Source: Bin75 sp965223955
Lineage (GTDB): Bacteria > Nitrospirota > Nitrospiria > Nitrospirales > UBA8639
DNA: 64,000 nucleotides
Assembly: GCA_965223955.1 (NCBI GenBank)
Contig: OZ245029.1
Coordinates: 310,001 to 374,000, forward strand
Direction of reading: 5' to 3'
The notes beneath the pieces were generated by a model. It was not told the origin of the DNA. It searched no databases and saw nothing but the letters and a program-made list of their open reading frames with translations. Shown in pieces: positions 42,833 through 50,991 of the stretch (position 1 is the stretch's first letter; every line of letters begins with the position of its first letter). The translations under genes were made by a program, and so were the position numbers.

Positions 42833-43228
42833 TCATTCCGTGGCTCGCAGCCGAGCGAGCCGACCCGTCCAACCGAGAATACGTTCGTCAGCAGTCACGA
42901 GACGGTGGCCTGCCAACACGGTGGCAACAATCAGACGATCGGCAGGGTCGGCATGAAAATCGGCAAGGCTAATCGCGCGAATTCCAATCTCTCCATCGAC
43001 GGCGATTTCGACCATACCCTGTTCCAATTGCTCACGACGCCATAGGCCGACGTCTTCAGGGAATCTGATCCGTCCCCTGTCCTTGAGCATCGCTATTTCC
43101 CAGAACGAGATCGCGGAAACGCCAACTTCACCGGACTGCCATGCCCGGTCGATCTCGCGTCGAGCTCTGGTTCCCAAGCGCGCCTCACCCGTTCTCAGCC
43201 ACAGCATGACGTGCGTATCGAGGAGCAT
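42833..43228 (-). CDS. vapC: VapC-type PIN-domain toxin
   Basis: This is a 131-residue PIN RNase. The acidic active-site residues are in LLDTHVMLWLR (Asp4), ISFWEIAMLK (Glu) and HADPADRLIVATVLAG (Asp). It belongs to the group beginning MLLDTHxxLW that pairs with Phd-type antitoxins. The ATG overlaps the antitoxin stop in TGATG; a GTG one codon earlier is possible. It probably cleaves tRNA or rRNA when free of its antitoxin. Confidence 0.9.
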   Translation of the reverse strand: MLLDTHVMLWLRTGEARLGTRARREIDRAWQSGEVGVSAISFWEIAMLKDRGRIRFPEDVGLWRREQLEQGMVEIAVDGEIGIRAISLADFHADPADRLIVATVLAGHRLVTADERILGWTGRLARLRATE

Positions 43229-43503
43229 CACTGGTCACCGTCCCACATCTTACCGGTGTTGGCTTCCCACTCCACGTCCAGAGGCTCGATGATGTCGCCA
43301 AGTATCTTGATTCTTCCCTTGTCGATGCCAAACAGGCTCTTCGGCTTCTCGCGGTACGGCACGAGCCGCGAAACCGGGCGGCCGTTCTTGGTGATGACGA
43401 TCTCGTTGCCGTTGTCTGCAACCTCGTCCATCAGCTTCAGACACTTGGCCTTGAACTCGGACGCCTTGATCATCCGGGAGCCAGCTACTTTGTTGTTACT
43501 CAT
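43228..43503 (-). CDS. Phd/YefM-type antitoxin
   Basis: This is a 91-residue Phd-fold antitoxin: IKASEFKAKCLKLMDEVADN, then EIVITKNGRPVSRLVPYREK, with the C-terminal toxin-binding tail LGDIIEPLDVEWEANTGKMW. The start at 43503 follows GAGAAG; a longer start at 43539 is less likely. Translation is coupled to the VapC gene. A perfect TATAGTACTATA palindrome lies about 40 bases upstream and is probably its own operator. Confidence 0.87.
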   Translation of the reverse strand: MSNNKVAGSRMIKASEFKAKCLKLMDEVADNGNEIVITKNGRPVSRLVPYREKPKSLFGIDKGRIKILGDIIEPLDVEWEANTGKMWDGDQ

Positions 43504-43542
43504 CTTCTCGAACCCTGTCCTTTCTGTTGTTGATCCCACCGT

Positions 43543-43554
43543 TATAGTACTATA
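43543..43554. promoter_or_regulatory. Operator palindrome upstream of the Phd-VapC pair
   Basis: TATAGTACTATA is a perfect 12-base palindrome in the promoter region of the leftward antitoxin gene. Phd-type antitoxins bind such sites to repress their own operon. Confidence 0.6.
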
Positions 43555-43715
43555 GTCATGACCATGGTTACAATCGCTAATGCATTACCTTGCCGCACAC
43601 TTCGAAGGGTTTGCGATGGCACCGCCAAGAAGTGACTGGGCAATCAAGCAGGGCGTCCTGATGGTTAAACCATTCAATCTTGACATAAATATGTATATTA
43701 TGTATGTTTTTATGT

Positions 43716-43964
43716 ATGCGTACAACGATTCATATTGATGACCATCTATTCACCGAGCTAAAGGGGATTGCTGTAGACACAGGGAAGACACTGACTGCCG
43801 TCATTCAGGACGCTCTCCGCGAGTCTCTATCCCGACGTCGCACAACGAAGCGACCTGCCGTTGACCTGCCTCTGTTCCATGGAACAGGAGTTATGCCCGG
43901 CGTAGATCTGAGTGATTCGGCCTCTCTGCTTGATCTCATCGAAGGGAATAATGGTCCTCCCTGA
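43716..43964 (+). CDS. vapB: VapB-type ribbon-helix-helix antitoxin
   Basis: This is an 82-residue protein with a ribbon-helix-helix N-terminus: MRTTIHIDDHLFTELKGIAV, then TGKTLTAVIQDALRESLSRR. The tail PLFHGTGVMPGVDLSDSASL is typical of VapB antitoxins that pair with PIN toxins. The start at 43716 is chosen; a TTGACA box at 43680 with a TATGTT box at 43703 would give a nearly leaderless message. Its stop overlaps the toxin start. Confidence 0.85.
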   Translation: MRTTIHIDDHLFTELKGIAVDTGKTLTAVIQDALRESLSRRRTTKRPAVDLPLFHGTGVMPGVDLSDSASLLDLIEGNNGPP

Positions 43965-44388
43965 CGTGAACGTCCTCGTCGCGGCGTATCGTGACGACGC
44001 TTCGGAACACGGGTCTTGCCGGCCGTGGCTTGAGGCCGTGCTTGGCGGGGACGAAGCATTTGCCGTATCCGATCTGGTGTTGAGCGGATTCCTCCGCATC
44101 GTCACACATCCTCGCGTTTTCATCCGCCCAAGTCCACCGGATGAGGCACTGAAGTTCGCGAACGTGATCAGGAGCCAGCCCCAGTGTATTCCAGTCAGCC
44201 CAGGCCCCAGGCATTGGGAGATATTTACGCAACTGTATCGGGATGCCGAAACTTTAGGTAACTTGATACCGGACGCGTATTTCGCTGCTTTGGCGATCGA
44301 GTCCGGCTGTGAATGGATTACTCTCGACCGGGATTTCGCACGCTTCAAGGGTTTGCGATGGAGCCGGCCCGCTCGCGGGGCATCGTGA
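43951..44388 (+). CDS. vapC: VapC-type PIN-domain toxin (TA_system FitB/VapC group)
   Basis: This is a 145-residue PIN protein: MVLPDVNVLVAAYRDDASEH (first Asp), AVSDLVLSGFLRIVTHP (Glu replaced in this group by conserved S/L-x-x-F), LIPDAYFAALAIESGCEWIT and LDRDFARFKGLRW with the last Asp pair. The start at 43951 overlaps the antitoxin gene by 14 bases. The pair is intact and transcribed rightward. Confidence 0.87.
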   Translation: MVLPDVNVLVAAYRDDASEHGSCRPWLEAVLGGDEAFAVSDLVLSGFLRIVTHPRVFIRPSPPDEALKFANVIRSQPQCIPVSPGPRHWEIFTQLYRDAETLGNLIPDAYFAALAIESGCEWITLDRDFARFKGLRWSRPARGAS

Positions 44389-44455
44389 AGTGTAATCCAG
44401 GCGCTTGATCGCCAACCCGCTCCACGTCGTGTTGCATTGTCATAGGTCTTCCGTA

Positions 44456-44479
44456 GAGATGTACATCTCAATGTACATT
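44456..44479. promoter_or_regulatory. Tandem TGTACA-core operator palindromes
   Basis: GAGATGTACATCTC (44456-44469) and AATGTACATT (44470-44479) are two adjacent perfect palindromes with the same TGTACA core, ending 11 bases before the Phd gene. They look like the operator of this antitoxin even though the toxin is lost. Confidence 0.65.
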
Positions 44480-44490
44480 ATCATGAAACC

Positions 44491-44835
44491 ATGACTGAAC
44501 GATATTCAATCGCCGAAGCTCGCCGGAATTTACCAAGACTGGTTCGTGAGGCGGAACGTGGCAAGGCCGTGGAGTTGACACGGCGCGGGGAGTCAGTTGC
44601 GATGCTTATCAGCCGTCGCCGCTTTGAGAAACTTGCTTCCCACCATTCCGGTTTTGCCGAAGCGTATCGAACCTTTGCGGAAAGCGTCGACCTGGCGAAG
44701 CTCGATCTTGATCCCGACCAGTTATTCTCAGGGGTTCGCGCTGACATTGGCACGCGCTCGAACGCGCGCGGTTGGAGGCCGTCGGAACGACGCCGCCGTT
44801 CATCGACGGGCAGATCGCGGCAATTGCGTACGTGA
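44491..44835 (+). CDS. Phd-type antitoxin with aberrant C-terminus
   Basis: The first ~85 residues are a normal Phd antitoxin: MTERYSIAEARRNLPRLVRE, EAERGKAVELTRRGESVAML and DLAKLDLDPDQLFSGVR. After that the frame runs into out-of-frame DNA from a VapC gene (RADIGTRSNARGWRPSERRR), giving an unnatural basic tail. The true C-terminus and the toxin N-terminus seem to have been removed by one deletion. DNA binding through the Phd domain may remain. Confidence 0.72.
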   Translation: MTERYSIAEARRNLPRLVREAERGKAVELTRRGESVAMLISRRRFEKLASHHSGFAEAYRTFAESVDLAKLDLDPDQLFSGVRADIGTRSNARGWRPSERRRRSSTGRSRQLRT

Positions 44836-44912
44836 ACGAACTGATCCTCATCACGTCGAACCCGACCGACTTCCGGGCATTCAAGGGTTTACAAGTGCGA
44901 AACTGGTCGTGA
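44745..44912 (+). pseudogene. VapC toxin C-terminal remnant
   Basis: In the second frame the DNA reads RLEAVGTTPPFIDGQIAAIA, then AYVNELILITSNPTDFRAFK and VRNWS before a stop. This is the last ~55 residues of a VapC toxin (the FxDGQIAAIA and TxNxxDFxxFxGLxVxNW blocks). The N-terminal two-thirds with the first acidic residues is absent, so it should be inactive. Confidence 0.8.
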
Positions 44913-44929
44913 TACCAAGGTGATTCTCG

Positions 44930-45127
44930 ATGAAACCCGAATATGACTTGTCCAAACTCAAATCCCGTAAAAATCCATATGCCTCCAGGCTGAAAGAGCC
45001 GGCCATCAAGCGCAAATCAGGTGTGTTGAAGGGGCAAATCTGGATTGCTCCGGACTTTGACGAGACACCCCAGGACGTGATCGATTCGTTCTGGAACTCA
45101 AAGATCTTCCCGGATAAAGAGAAATAA
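44930..45127 (+). CDS. Chimeric antitoxin-like ORF
   Basis: This 65-residue ORF joins two different antitoxin parts. Residues 1-22 (MKPEYDLSKLKSRKNPYASR) match the start of BrnA/CopG-like antitoxins, which normally continue into a TIRLDxD ribbon. Residues ~27-65 (LKGQIWIAPDFDETPQDVID, FWNSKIFPDKEK) match the toxin-binding tail of the Phd antitoxin at 52720, also at DNA level. Neither DNA-binding domain is complete and no toxin follows. It may be a recombination scar or may still bind a Phd-partner toxin. Confidence 0.6.
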   Translation: MKPEYDLSKLKSRKNPYASRLKEPAIKRKSGVLKGQIWIAPDFDETPQDVIDSFWNSKIFPDKEK

Positions 45128-45130
45128 TCT

Positions 45131-45174
45131 AGTCGCTCCCTTGCAAAATATCGAACGGTGAGAAATCATCGGTC
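45131..45174 (-). repeat. Diverged copy of the 3' end of the spermidine-synthase-like gene
   Basis: This 44-base stretch matches 57143-57186 with about six differences, in the same orientation. On the minus strand it encodes TDDFSPFDILQGSD followed by a stop, against TDDFSPFDILQGSG in the intact gene. Most differences are silent, so it derives from a related allele rather than a fresh duplication. It marks the left edge of the restriction island. Confidence 0.82.
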
Positions 45175-45235
45175 GTTCAGCGGAGGCCAAGACACAAAGC
45201 CTTAACCTGTCCACCGGATCGGGATAACTTAACTC

Positions 45236-47386
45236 TTGTCCCAACTCGAACACATTGAAGCCATTGAACGGCGTCTCTGGAGCGCGGCCGACACCCTGCG
45301 CGCCAACTCCAACTACGCCAGTAACGAGTACTTCCTGCCAGTGATGGGGCTGGTCTTCCTGCGCCACGCCTACAGCCGCTACTTGGCAGTGAAAGACCGA
45401 ATCGAAACCAACCTGCCCACTCGCGGCGGCAAGAGGCGGGCACCCACCAAAGAGGACTTCTCCCAGCAGAGTGCTATTTTCCTGCGGTCCGAGGCGCAGT
45501 TCGACCACCTGGTGGCCCTGCCCGACGGCGCGGACCGCGCCAAGGCCATCATCGCGGCGATGGAGTCCATCGAGACGGACTACAACGGCTTGCGCGGCGT
45601 CCTGCCCAAGAGCGAATACCAGGAACTGAACAACGACGTCCTCGGTCAACTCCTGCGCACGCTCAACCCCGACGAGTTGAAGCGGGTCTCCGGCGACGTC
45701 TTCGGCCGCATCTACGAATACTTCCTCACCCAGTTCGCGGACCAGAAGGCTCACGACGGCGGCGAGTTCTTCACGCCCGTGTCGCTGGTCTCGCTGATTG
45801 CCCACGTGCTCGACCCCGAACGCGGTACGGTACTCGACCCGGCCTGCGGCTCCGGCGGCATGTTCGTGCAGAGTGCCCGGACCGTGGAGGAGCACGGCCA
45901 GAACCCGACCGAGCAACTCACCTTCCGTGGCCTGGAGAAAAACGCTACAACCATCCGCCTCGCCAAGATGAATCTGGCGGTACATGGACTCGAAGGCGAC
46001 ATCCGGCAGGCGATCACCTACTACGAAGACCCCCACGAACTGCTCGGCAAGGCCGACTACGTAATGGCCAATCCACCATTCAACGTGGACGAGATCGACG
46101 CCGACAAGGTCAAGACCGACCCGCGTCTGCCTTTTGGCCTGCCCGGTGTCAACAAGAAAGACAAAGTCAGCAACGGGAACTACGTCTGGATCAGCTATTT
46201 CTACAGCTACCTGAGCGAAACAGGGCGCGCCGGCTTCGTGATGTCCTCCCAAGCATCCAGCGCCGGTGGTGCCGAGGCCAAGGTGCGACAGAAGCTCGTG
46301 GAGACCGGTGAGGTGGACATGGTGATTGCCATCCGCTCCAACTTCTTTTACACCCGCACCGTGCCCTGCGAGTTGTGGTTCCTCAACCGCAACAAGCCCA
46401 AGGAACACCGCGACAAGGTGCTGATGATCGACGCGCGCAACGTCTACCGCAAGGTCACGCGCAAAATCTACGACTTCAGCCCCGAGCAGCAGCAGAACCT
46501 GCTGGCCATCGTCTGGCTCTACCGGTGCGAGACCGAACGCTATCTCGGCCTGGTGTCCGACTACTGCACCCGAACCATCGACGAAGGCAACGCCTGCTTC
46601 AGTACCAAGAATGAACAAGGTATGGCGGTCAAACCGCTACCGGATTTCCTCGCCTCACTTAACAGCCTGCGGGAAGTACTGGCTCCTTTTCTTAGCACAC
46701 TCGGCTCGGACGATGCTCACGCTGAAACTCACAAGGAACTGGGCGCTGCCATGCTCGCCTTCAACTCCGGCATTGACTCCTTCAAGGAAATGTTGCTGTC
46801 TGAATCGCCGGTATCCACTCACGAATATCTGCAAGTTGCCGAACCCACTGCCAATTATGGCGTCGATTCGGCCACGAAGCTACGGCAGACCGTGGACCGT
46901 CTCGCACCAATGGCGGAAACCAGCCACGATCTCGTCAAGCAGACCGACCTGCTCCATAAGCTCGCCACACGCCTAATCGAAACCTGCGAGAAGGAGTGCG
47001 ACGCCAAGTCCAGCGACGCCTGGAACGCCCGCAACGTCACCCGCGCTCGTAAGGCTGCGGACGAGACCCGCCGGCAGGCCGTAGAACAACTCAGGCAGGT
47101 GCGCTACTTCTGGCGGCAGGCCCACTGGCTCACCGAGCGATTCCCCGAGGCGAAGCTGCGAGACGTGGAAGGGCTAGTCAAGCTGGTGGATCGTGCCGAG
47201 ATCGAAGCCAACGACTGGAGCCTGACCCCTGGCCGCTACGTGGGCGTCGCCCCCGAGGAAGAGGACGAAGGCTTCGACTTCGAAGAAGCCCTGCGAGAGA
47301 TCCACGTTGAACTGGAGGACCTCAACGCCGAGGCGGTGGAATTAGCGGCGACGATCAAGAAAAACTTCGAGGAGTTGGGGATATGA
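45236..47386 (+). CDS. hsdM: Type I restriction-modification DNA methyltransferase subunit
   Basis: This is a 716-residue HsdM. The N-terminal helical domain begins EHIEAIERRLWSAADTLRAN and SNEYFLPVMGLVFLRHAYSR. The AdoMet motif I is VLDPACGSGGMFVQSAR (about residue 200) and the catalytic motif IV is VMANPPFNVDEID (about residue 278), as in N6-adenine methyltransferases. The C-terminal ~250 residues are a long helical, partly coiled region. The start is TTG with no strong ribosome site. It overlaps hsdS by four bases. With HsdS it methylates the target, and with HsdR it cuts unmodified DNA. Confidence 0.94.
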   Translation: MSQLEHIEAIERRLWSAADTLRANSNYASNEYFLPVMGLVFLRHAYSRYLAVKDRIETNLPTRGGKRRAPTKEDFSQQSAIFLRSEAQFDHLVALPDGADRAKAIIAAMESIETDYNGLRGVLPKSEYQELNNDVLGQLLRTLNPDELKRVSGDVFGRIYEYFLTQFADQKAHDGGEFFTPVSLVSLIAHVLDPERGTVLDPACGSGGMFVQSARTVEEHGQNPTEQLTFRGLEKNATTIRLAKMNLAVHGLEGDIRQAITYYEDPHELLGKADYVMANPPFNVDEIDADKVKTDPRLPFGLPGVNKKDKVSNGNYVWISYFYSYLSETGRAGFVMSSQASSAGGAEAKVRQKLVETGEVDMVIAIRSNFFYTRTVPCELWFLNRNKPKEHRDKVLMIDARNVYRKVTRKIYDFSPEQQQNLLAIVWLYRCETERYLGLVSDYCTRTIDEGNACFSTKNEQGMAVKPLPDFLASLNSLREVLAPFLSTLGSDDAHAETHKELGAAMLAFNSGIDSFKEMLLSESPVSTHEYLQVAEPTANYGVDSATKLRQTVDRLAPMAETSHDLVKQTDLLHKLATRLIETCEKECDAKSSDAWNARNVTRARKAADETRRQAVEQLRQVRYFWRQAHWLTERFPEAKLRDVEGLVKLVDRAEIEANDWSLTPGRYVGVAPEEEDEGFDFEEALREIHVELEDLNAEAVELAATIKKNFEELGI

Positions 47387-48570
47387 GTAACCTCCAGATT
47401 AGGCCAATCAAAGACATAGCTCTCGGTATCTACGACGGCCCCCATGCAACTCCAAAGGAAGCTGACGAGGGGCCTATTTTCCTGGGTATCAAGAATGTCA
47501 CTCCGCGAGGCACTTTAGATTTTTCGGAAATCCGCCACGTATCCGAGGAGGACTACCCGAAATGGACAAAACGCGTCATTCCGTGGAGAAACGACATAGT
47601 TTTCTCCTATGAAGCGACGTTACACCGTTATGCGCTTATTCCTGATGGATTCAGGGGATGTCTCGGTAGACGCATGGCTCTGATTCGTCCTGACCGGACA
47701 AAGGTTAACCCTCGCTTCTTGCACTACTACTTCTTGACACCCGCATGGCGAGCTGTCGTCGAGTCGAATATCATCAGTGGCGCGACGGTAGACCGTATTC
47801 CACTGACTAGGTTTCCAGACTTCGAATTGCACCTCCCTGGTCTTGCTATCCAGCAGCGCATCGCCTCCATCCTCTCCGCCTACGACGACCTGATCGAGAA
47901 CAACCGGCGGCGAATTCAGGTGCTGGAACAGGCGGCACGGCTACTCTACAAGGAGTGGTTCGTCCACCTCCGTTTTCCCGGCCACGAGCACGTCAAGATC
48001 AAAGACGGCGTGCCGCAAGGGTGGGAGAGGAAGAAACTTGTTGAAATCGCAGACATAACAATGGGCCAGAGTCCCAGGTCAACCTTTTACAATGAAGAAG
48101 GAAATGGAATTCCATTTCATCAGGGAGTAACAAATTTCGGGGTCAGGTTTCCATCGCATCATACATACTGCACCGTCCGAAACAGAATCGCTCAAAGTGG
48201 TGACATTCTATTCAGCGTCCGCGCACCCGTGGGAAAGATCAATATTACGCTTGACAAGATTGTGATCGGACGGGGCATCGCTGCTATTCGGTCGAACCGA
48301 AATCAGCAAAATTTCCTCTTCTATGATCTGAAGAATCACTTCTTTAAGGAGGACATGATTGGTGGTGGAACGATCTTTGCGGCAGTCACAAAGAAGGATC
48401 TTCACGACGTTGAACTGATCCAACCAGCAGATCGCATAGGTAAGTCATTCATGAAGCATGTACGCCCTATTGATCTTCAAGTGGAAAGATTACACCGAGC
48501 TATCAAGCAGTTGAGCCAAGCCCGCGACCTTCTTCTGCCGCGCCTGATGAACGGAGCGGTGGTGGTTTGA
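47383..48570 (+). CDS. hsdS: Type I restriction specificity subunit
   Basis: This is a 395-residue HsdS with two target recognition domains. Each is followed by a conserved helical spacer. The first reads GLAIQQRIASILSAYDDLIE with NRRRIQVLEQAARLLYKEWF; the second ends IKQLSQARDLLLPRLMNGAV. The first domain differs from common type I domains (IYDGPHATPKEADEGPIFLG). It sets the sequence recognised by the complex. hsdR is separated by about 5.3 kb of inserted genes. Confidence 0.93.
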   Translation: MSNLQIRPIKDIALGIYDGPHATPKEADEGPIFLGIKNVTPRGTLDFSEIRHVSEEDYPKWTKRVIPWRNDIVFSYEATLHRYALIPDGFRGCLGRRMALIRPDRTKVNPRFLHYYFLTPAWRAVVESNIISGATVDRIPLTRFPDFELHLPGLAIQQRIASILSAYDDLIENNRRRIQVLEQAARLLYKEWFVHLRFPGHEHVKIKDGVPQGWERKKLVEIADITMGQSPRSTFYNEEGNGIPFHQGVTNFGVRFPSHHTYCTVRNRIAQSGDILFSVRAPVGKINITLDKIVIGRGIAAIRSNRNQQNFLFYDLKNHFFKEDMIGGGTIFAAVTKKDLHDVELIQPADRIGKSFMKHVRPIDLQVERLHRAIKQLSQARDLLLPRLMNGAVVV

Positions 48571-48855
48571 GGATTTCTCGTCTTTCAAAAATAAATGAGC
48601 ATCTGGTATTCTGATATTTTGCTTGGCCTAATCGGATTGCCAAGCATTCGTGCAATTCAATGCCATCTGCGACTAGAATGGCTCCCGGCAACACTACGCG
48701 CTCCTCACCTATCAACGTGACACCGAAGCGGACTGCCCAGGCGATTCTCGCACAGTGAATCCACCGGACCTGCATAAGCGGAAGGCCAAGTAAGCCAATG
48801 CGTACCTCACCAGCCGGGTACGTTACAGCTACAGAACCAAGGGATCTGACCAGCC
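48571..48855. other. Interval between hsdS and the GHKL ATPase gene
   Basis: I see no gene here that I can support. A 130-codon minus-strand frame has no recognisable motif. The base composition is lower in GC than hsdM, which fits a junction between two acquired pieces. Confidence 0.5.
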
Positions 48856-50991
48856 ATGACAAATAAATACAAAATGAGAATTTCTCGGCTAACAATCGAC
48901 AAGCTTGGCGTAAAGCTTTACGACAAAGTATCAGCCGTCATCGCGGAACTTGTCTCCAACAGCTACGACGCTGACGCCACAGAGGTCACAATCGAAGCCC
49001 CTATGGGAGAATATCTCGCCTCGAAGGCAGGGGGAGTCACCACCGACAAAAATTTTGAAATCAAGGTGATTGACAACGGCATCGGGATGACGCCAGACCA
49101 AGTGAACGAGTACTACCTTGTGGTTGGTGCCGAACGAAGAACAGATGGCCGTCCCGGAAGGGGCGACACTTCTCCAAAGTTCAACAGAAAGGTCATGGGG
49201 CGTAAAGGTGTCGGCAAGTTGGCGCCGTTTGGTATCTGCGAGGTAATAGAGATAGTCACATCAGGCGGGGAAAAGATCACACGCGACGGACCCGATGGGA
49301 AACCGAATACTGGATACCTGACCGCACACTTGATCTTGAATCGAGAGGATATGTTGAAAGATACCGAGTTCGAGTACGAGCCAGAAACAGGCTCTAAGGA
49401 CAACACGCTACGGCCAAATTCTGGCACAACCGTCATCCTGAAACGCTTCGCGTACCGCCGTGTCTCCACGCACTCAACCTTCTCACGGCAGTTATCTCAA
49501 CGCTTCGGCCTGCCAACGGGGAACTGGATAATTAAAACGCGCGACACGACAAAGATGAAGACAGCGACGGAGTATGAAACCATCCTTGGGCCGTTCTCTG
49601 TCGAGACCATGGACAACTCGAAGATAATACTCAACGGCCCTACAGGGCCGAATCTCTCAGTGAAAGACGATACCGGATACTGTGCGGTCGGTCCGACCGG
49701 AGAAACGATAACGGAGTTTGGAGCAGGTTTTCATCACGACGAGCTTTTTTACCCAATTACCGGTTGGGCGGCATATGCCAAGAATCCATACAAGGACGAC
49801 TTGATGGCCGGTGTCCGAATTTACTGCAGGGGCAAAATCGCGGGGCAGACAGCGGTTTTCAACCGTGGTGCCGGCTTCCACGGAGAACATAGCATTCGGT
49901 CCTACTTGGTGGGTGAGCTGCATGCTGACTGGTTAGATGAATATGAAGATTTGATTCAGACGGACAGACGAGACATCTTGTGGTCCCATGATTTAGGTCA
50001 GAAGTTTCAGGAATGGGGTCGGAAAATCATACACAAGATTGGATATTTGGCGCGCGATCCTATGAGGAAGAAAACATGGGAGCGATTCGCCGAAGTCGGC
50101 AAAATTGAGGAGCAAATAGTAAGGGAATTTCCAGCCGATGGACAGGAAGCCATCAGGAACACGGCCAGGGAACTGGCAAAATTGCTTGGTCAAACAATTC
50201 GCGCTGGTGAAGTAGATGACATCGAAGTCGTCGAGCCGATGGTGCAACTGAGCCTCACCTTGGCGCCGCATATCACGCTCGACAAGAAACTAAGAGAAGC
50301 GGCCGATGCAGAGAATACACCCATGGCGGTGATCAGTGGGATACTGAGAACCGCCCGATTAGCTGAATTATCTTCTTTCGGGAGGATTGCAGAAGACAGG
50401 CTCAAAGTTATCAAGAGAGTTCAAGGTTTGCAGGACGACCCGAAAACGGCCGAGGAGAAGCTTCAAAAACTAATTCAGTACGCTCCATGGTTGATCGACC
50501 CACAGTGGGCGCCAATCACGGCTAATCAAGCTTTCAGCACACTTAAGAGAGAGTTTGAGAGGTTTTATAAACAGAAGACCGGTAAGGATATTAGCTTGGG
50601 GGACTTCTCAGAGACAGGGAAGCGACCGGATTTTGTGCTGTCAAGCCAGGACAACGGACTACAAGTCATCGAAATCAAGAGACCAATGCATAAACTGACG
50701 AATGACGATATGGACAGGATCATTTCCTACAATAATGCGATCGATGAATTTCTAAACGACCCGGCGAATGCAGAGTTCAAGCGTATCTTTCTATCATTTC
50801 ACATCACCTTGGTGTGCGACGAGCTATCTTTAACCGGTGCCCAAGAAGTTTCGTTCAACTCATATCTCAAAAATGGAACGTTAACGCACATAAATTGGAA
50901 CACTTTTCTCTTAAGAACCAAAAAGATGCACGAGGACTTCTTGGCTGAGGCCGGAAAACAAAGGAAGAATGTTATTGAGCAAACGGACTGA
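48856..50991 (+). CDS. GHKL (MutL/MORC/Hsp90-like) ATPase fused to PD-(D/E)XK-like nuclease domain
   Basis: This is a 711-residue protein. The N-terminal Bergerat ATPase has the N-box AVIAELVSNSYDADATEVTI (E31, N35), the G1 box IDNGIGMTPDQV (about residue 73) and the G2 box GRKGVGKLAPFG (about residue 115), as in MutL, MORC and Hsp90. A middle domain and helical segments follow. The last ~130 residues have RPDFVLSSQDNGLQVIEIKR, that is D(x)n-E-x-K spacing, as in PD-(D/E)XK nucleases. MutL/MORC-like ATPases have been noted in restriction-type operons beside 5mC methyltransferases and Vsr-like nucleases. The next gene is exactly such a fusion and overlaps by 23 bases. A role as an ATP-driven restriction factor is inference. 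Confidence 0.82.
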   Translation: MTNKYKMRISRLTIDKLGVKLYDKVSAVIAELVSNSYDADATEVTIEAPMGEYLASKAGGVTTDKNFEIKVIDNGIGMTPDQVNEYYLVVGAERRTDGRPGRGDTSPKFNRKVMGRKGVGKLAPFGICEVIEIVTSGGEKITRDGPDGKPNTGYLTAHLILNREDMLKDTEFEYEPETGSKDNTLRPNSGTTVILKRFAYRRVSTHSTFSRQLSQRFGLPTGNWIIKTRDTTKMKTATEYETILGPFSVETMDNSKIILNGPTGPNLSVKDDTGYCAVGPTGETITEFGAGFHHDELFYPITGWAAYAKNPYKDDLMAGVRIYCRGKIAGQTAVFNRGAGFHGEHSIRSYLVGELHADWLDEYEDLIQTDRRDILWSHDLGQKFQEWGRKIIHKIGYLARDPMRKKTWERFAEVGKIEEQIVREFPADGQEAIRNTARELAKLLGQTIRAGEVDDIEVVEPMVQLSLTLAPHITLDKKLREAADAENTPMAVISGILRTARLAELSSFGRIAEDRLKVIKRVQGLQDDPKTAEEKLQKLIQYAPWLIDPQWAPITANQAFSTLKREFERFYKQKTGKDISLGDFSETGKRPDFVLSSQDNGLQVIEIKRPMHKLTNDDMDRIISYNNAIDEFLNDPANAEFKRIFLSFHITLVCDELSLTGAQEVSFNSYLKNGTLTHINWNTFLLRTKKMHEDFLAEAGKQRKNVIEQTD

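Noticed and set aside
45098..46618. 506-codon minus-strand frame opposite hsdM
   Set aside because: It lies antisense to a clear HsdM with conserved motifs. The protein has no family features and its low-stop pattern comes from GC-rich codon use.
48571..48895. 130-codon minus-strand frame between hsdS and the GHKL gene
   Set aside because: It overlaps both neighbours, has no strong ribosome site and shows no motif I recognise. A degraded gene cannot be excluded.
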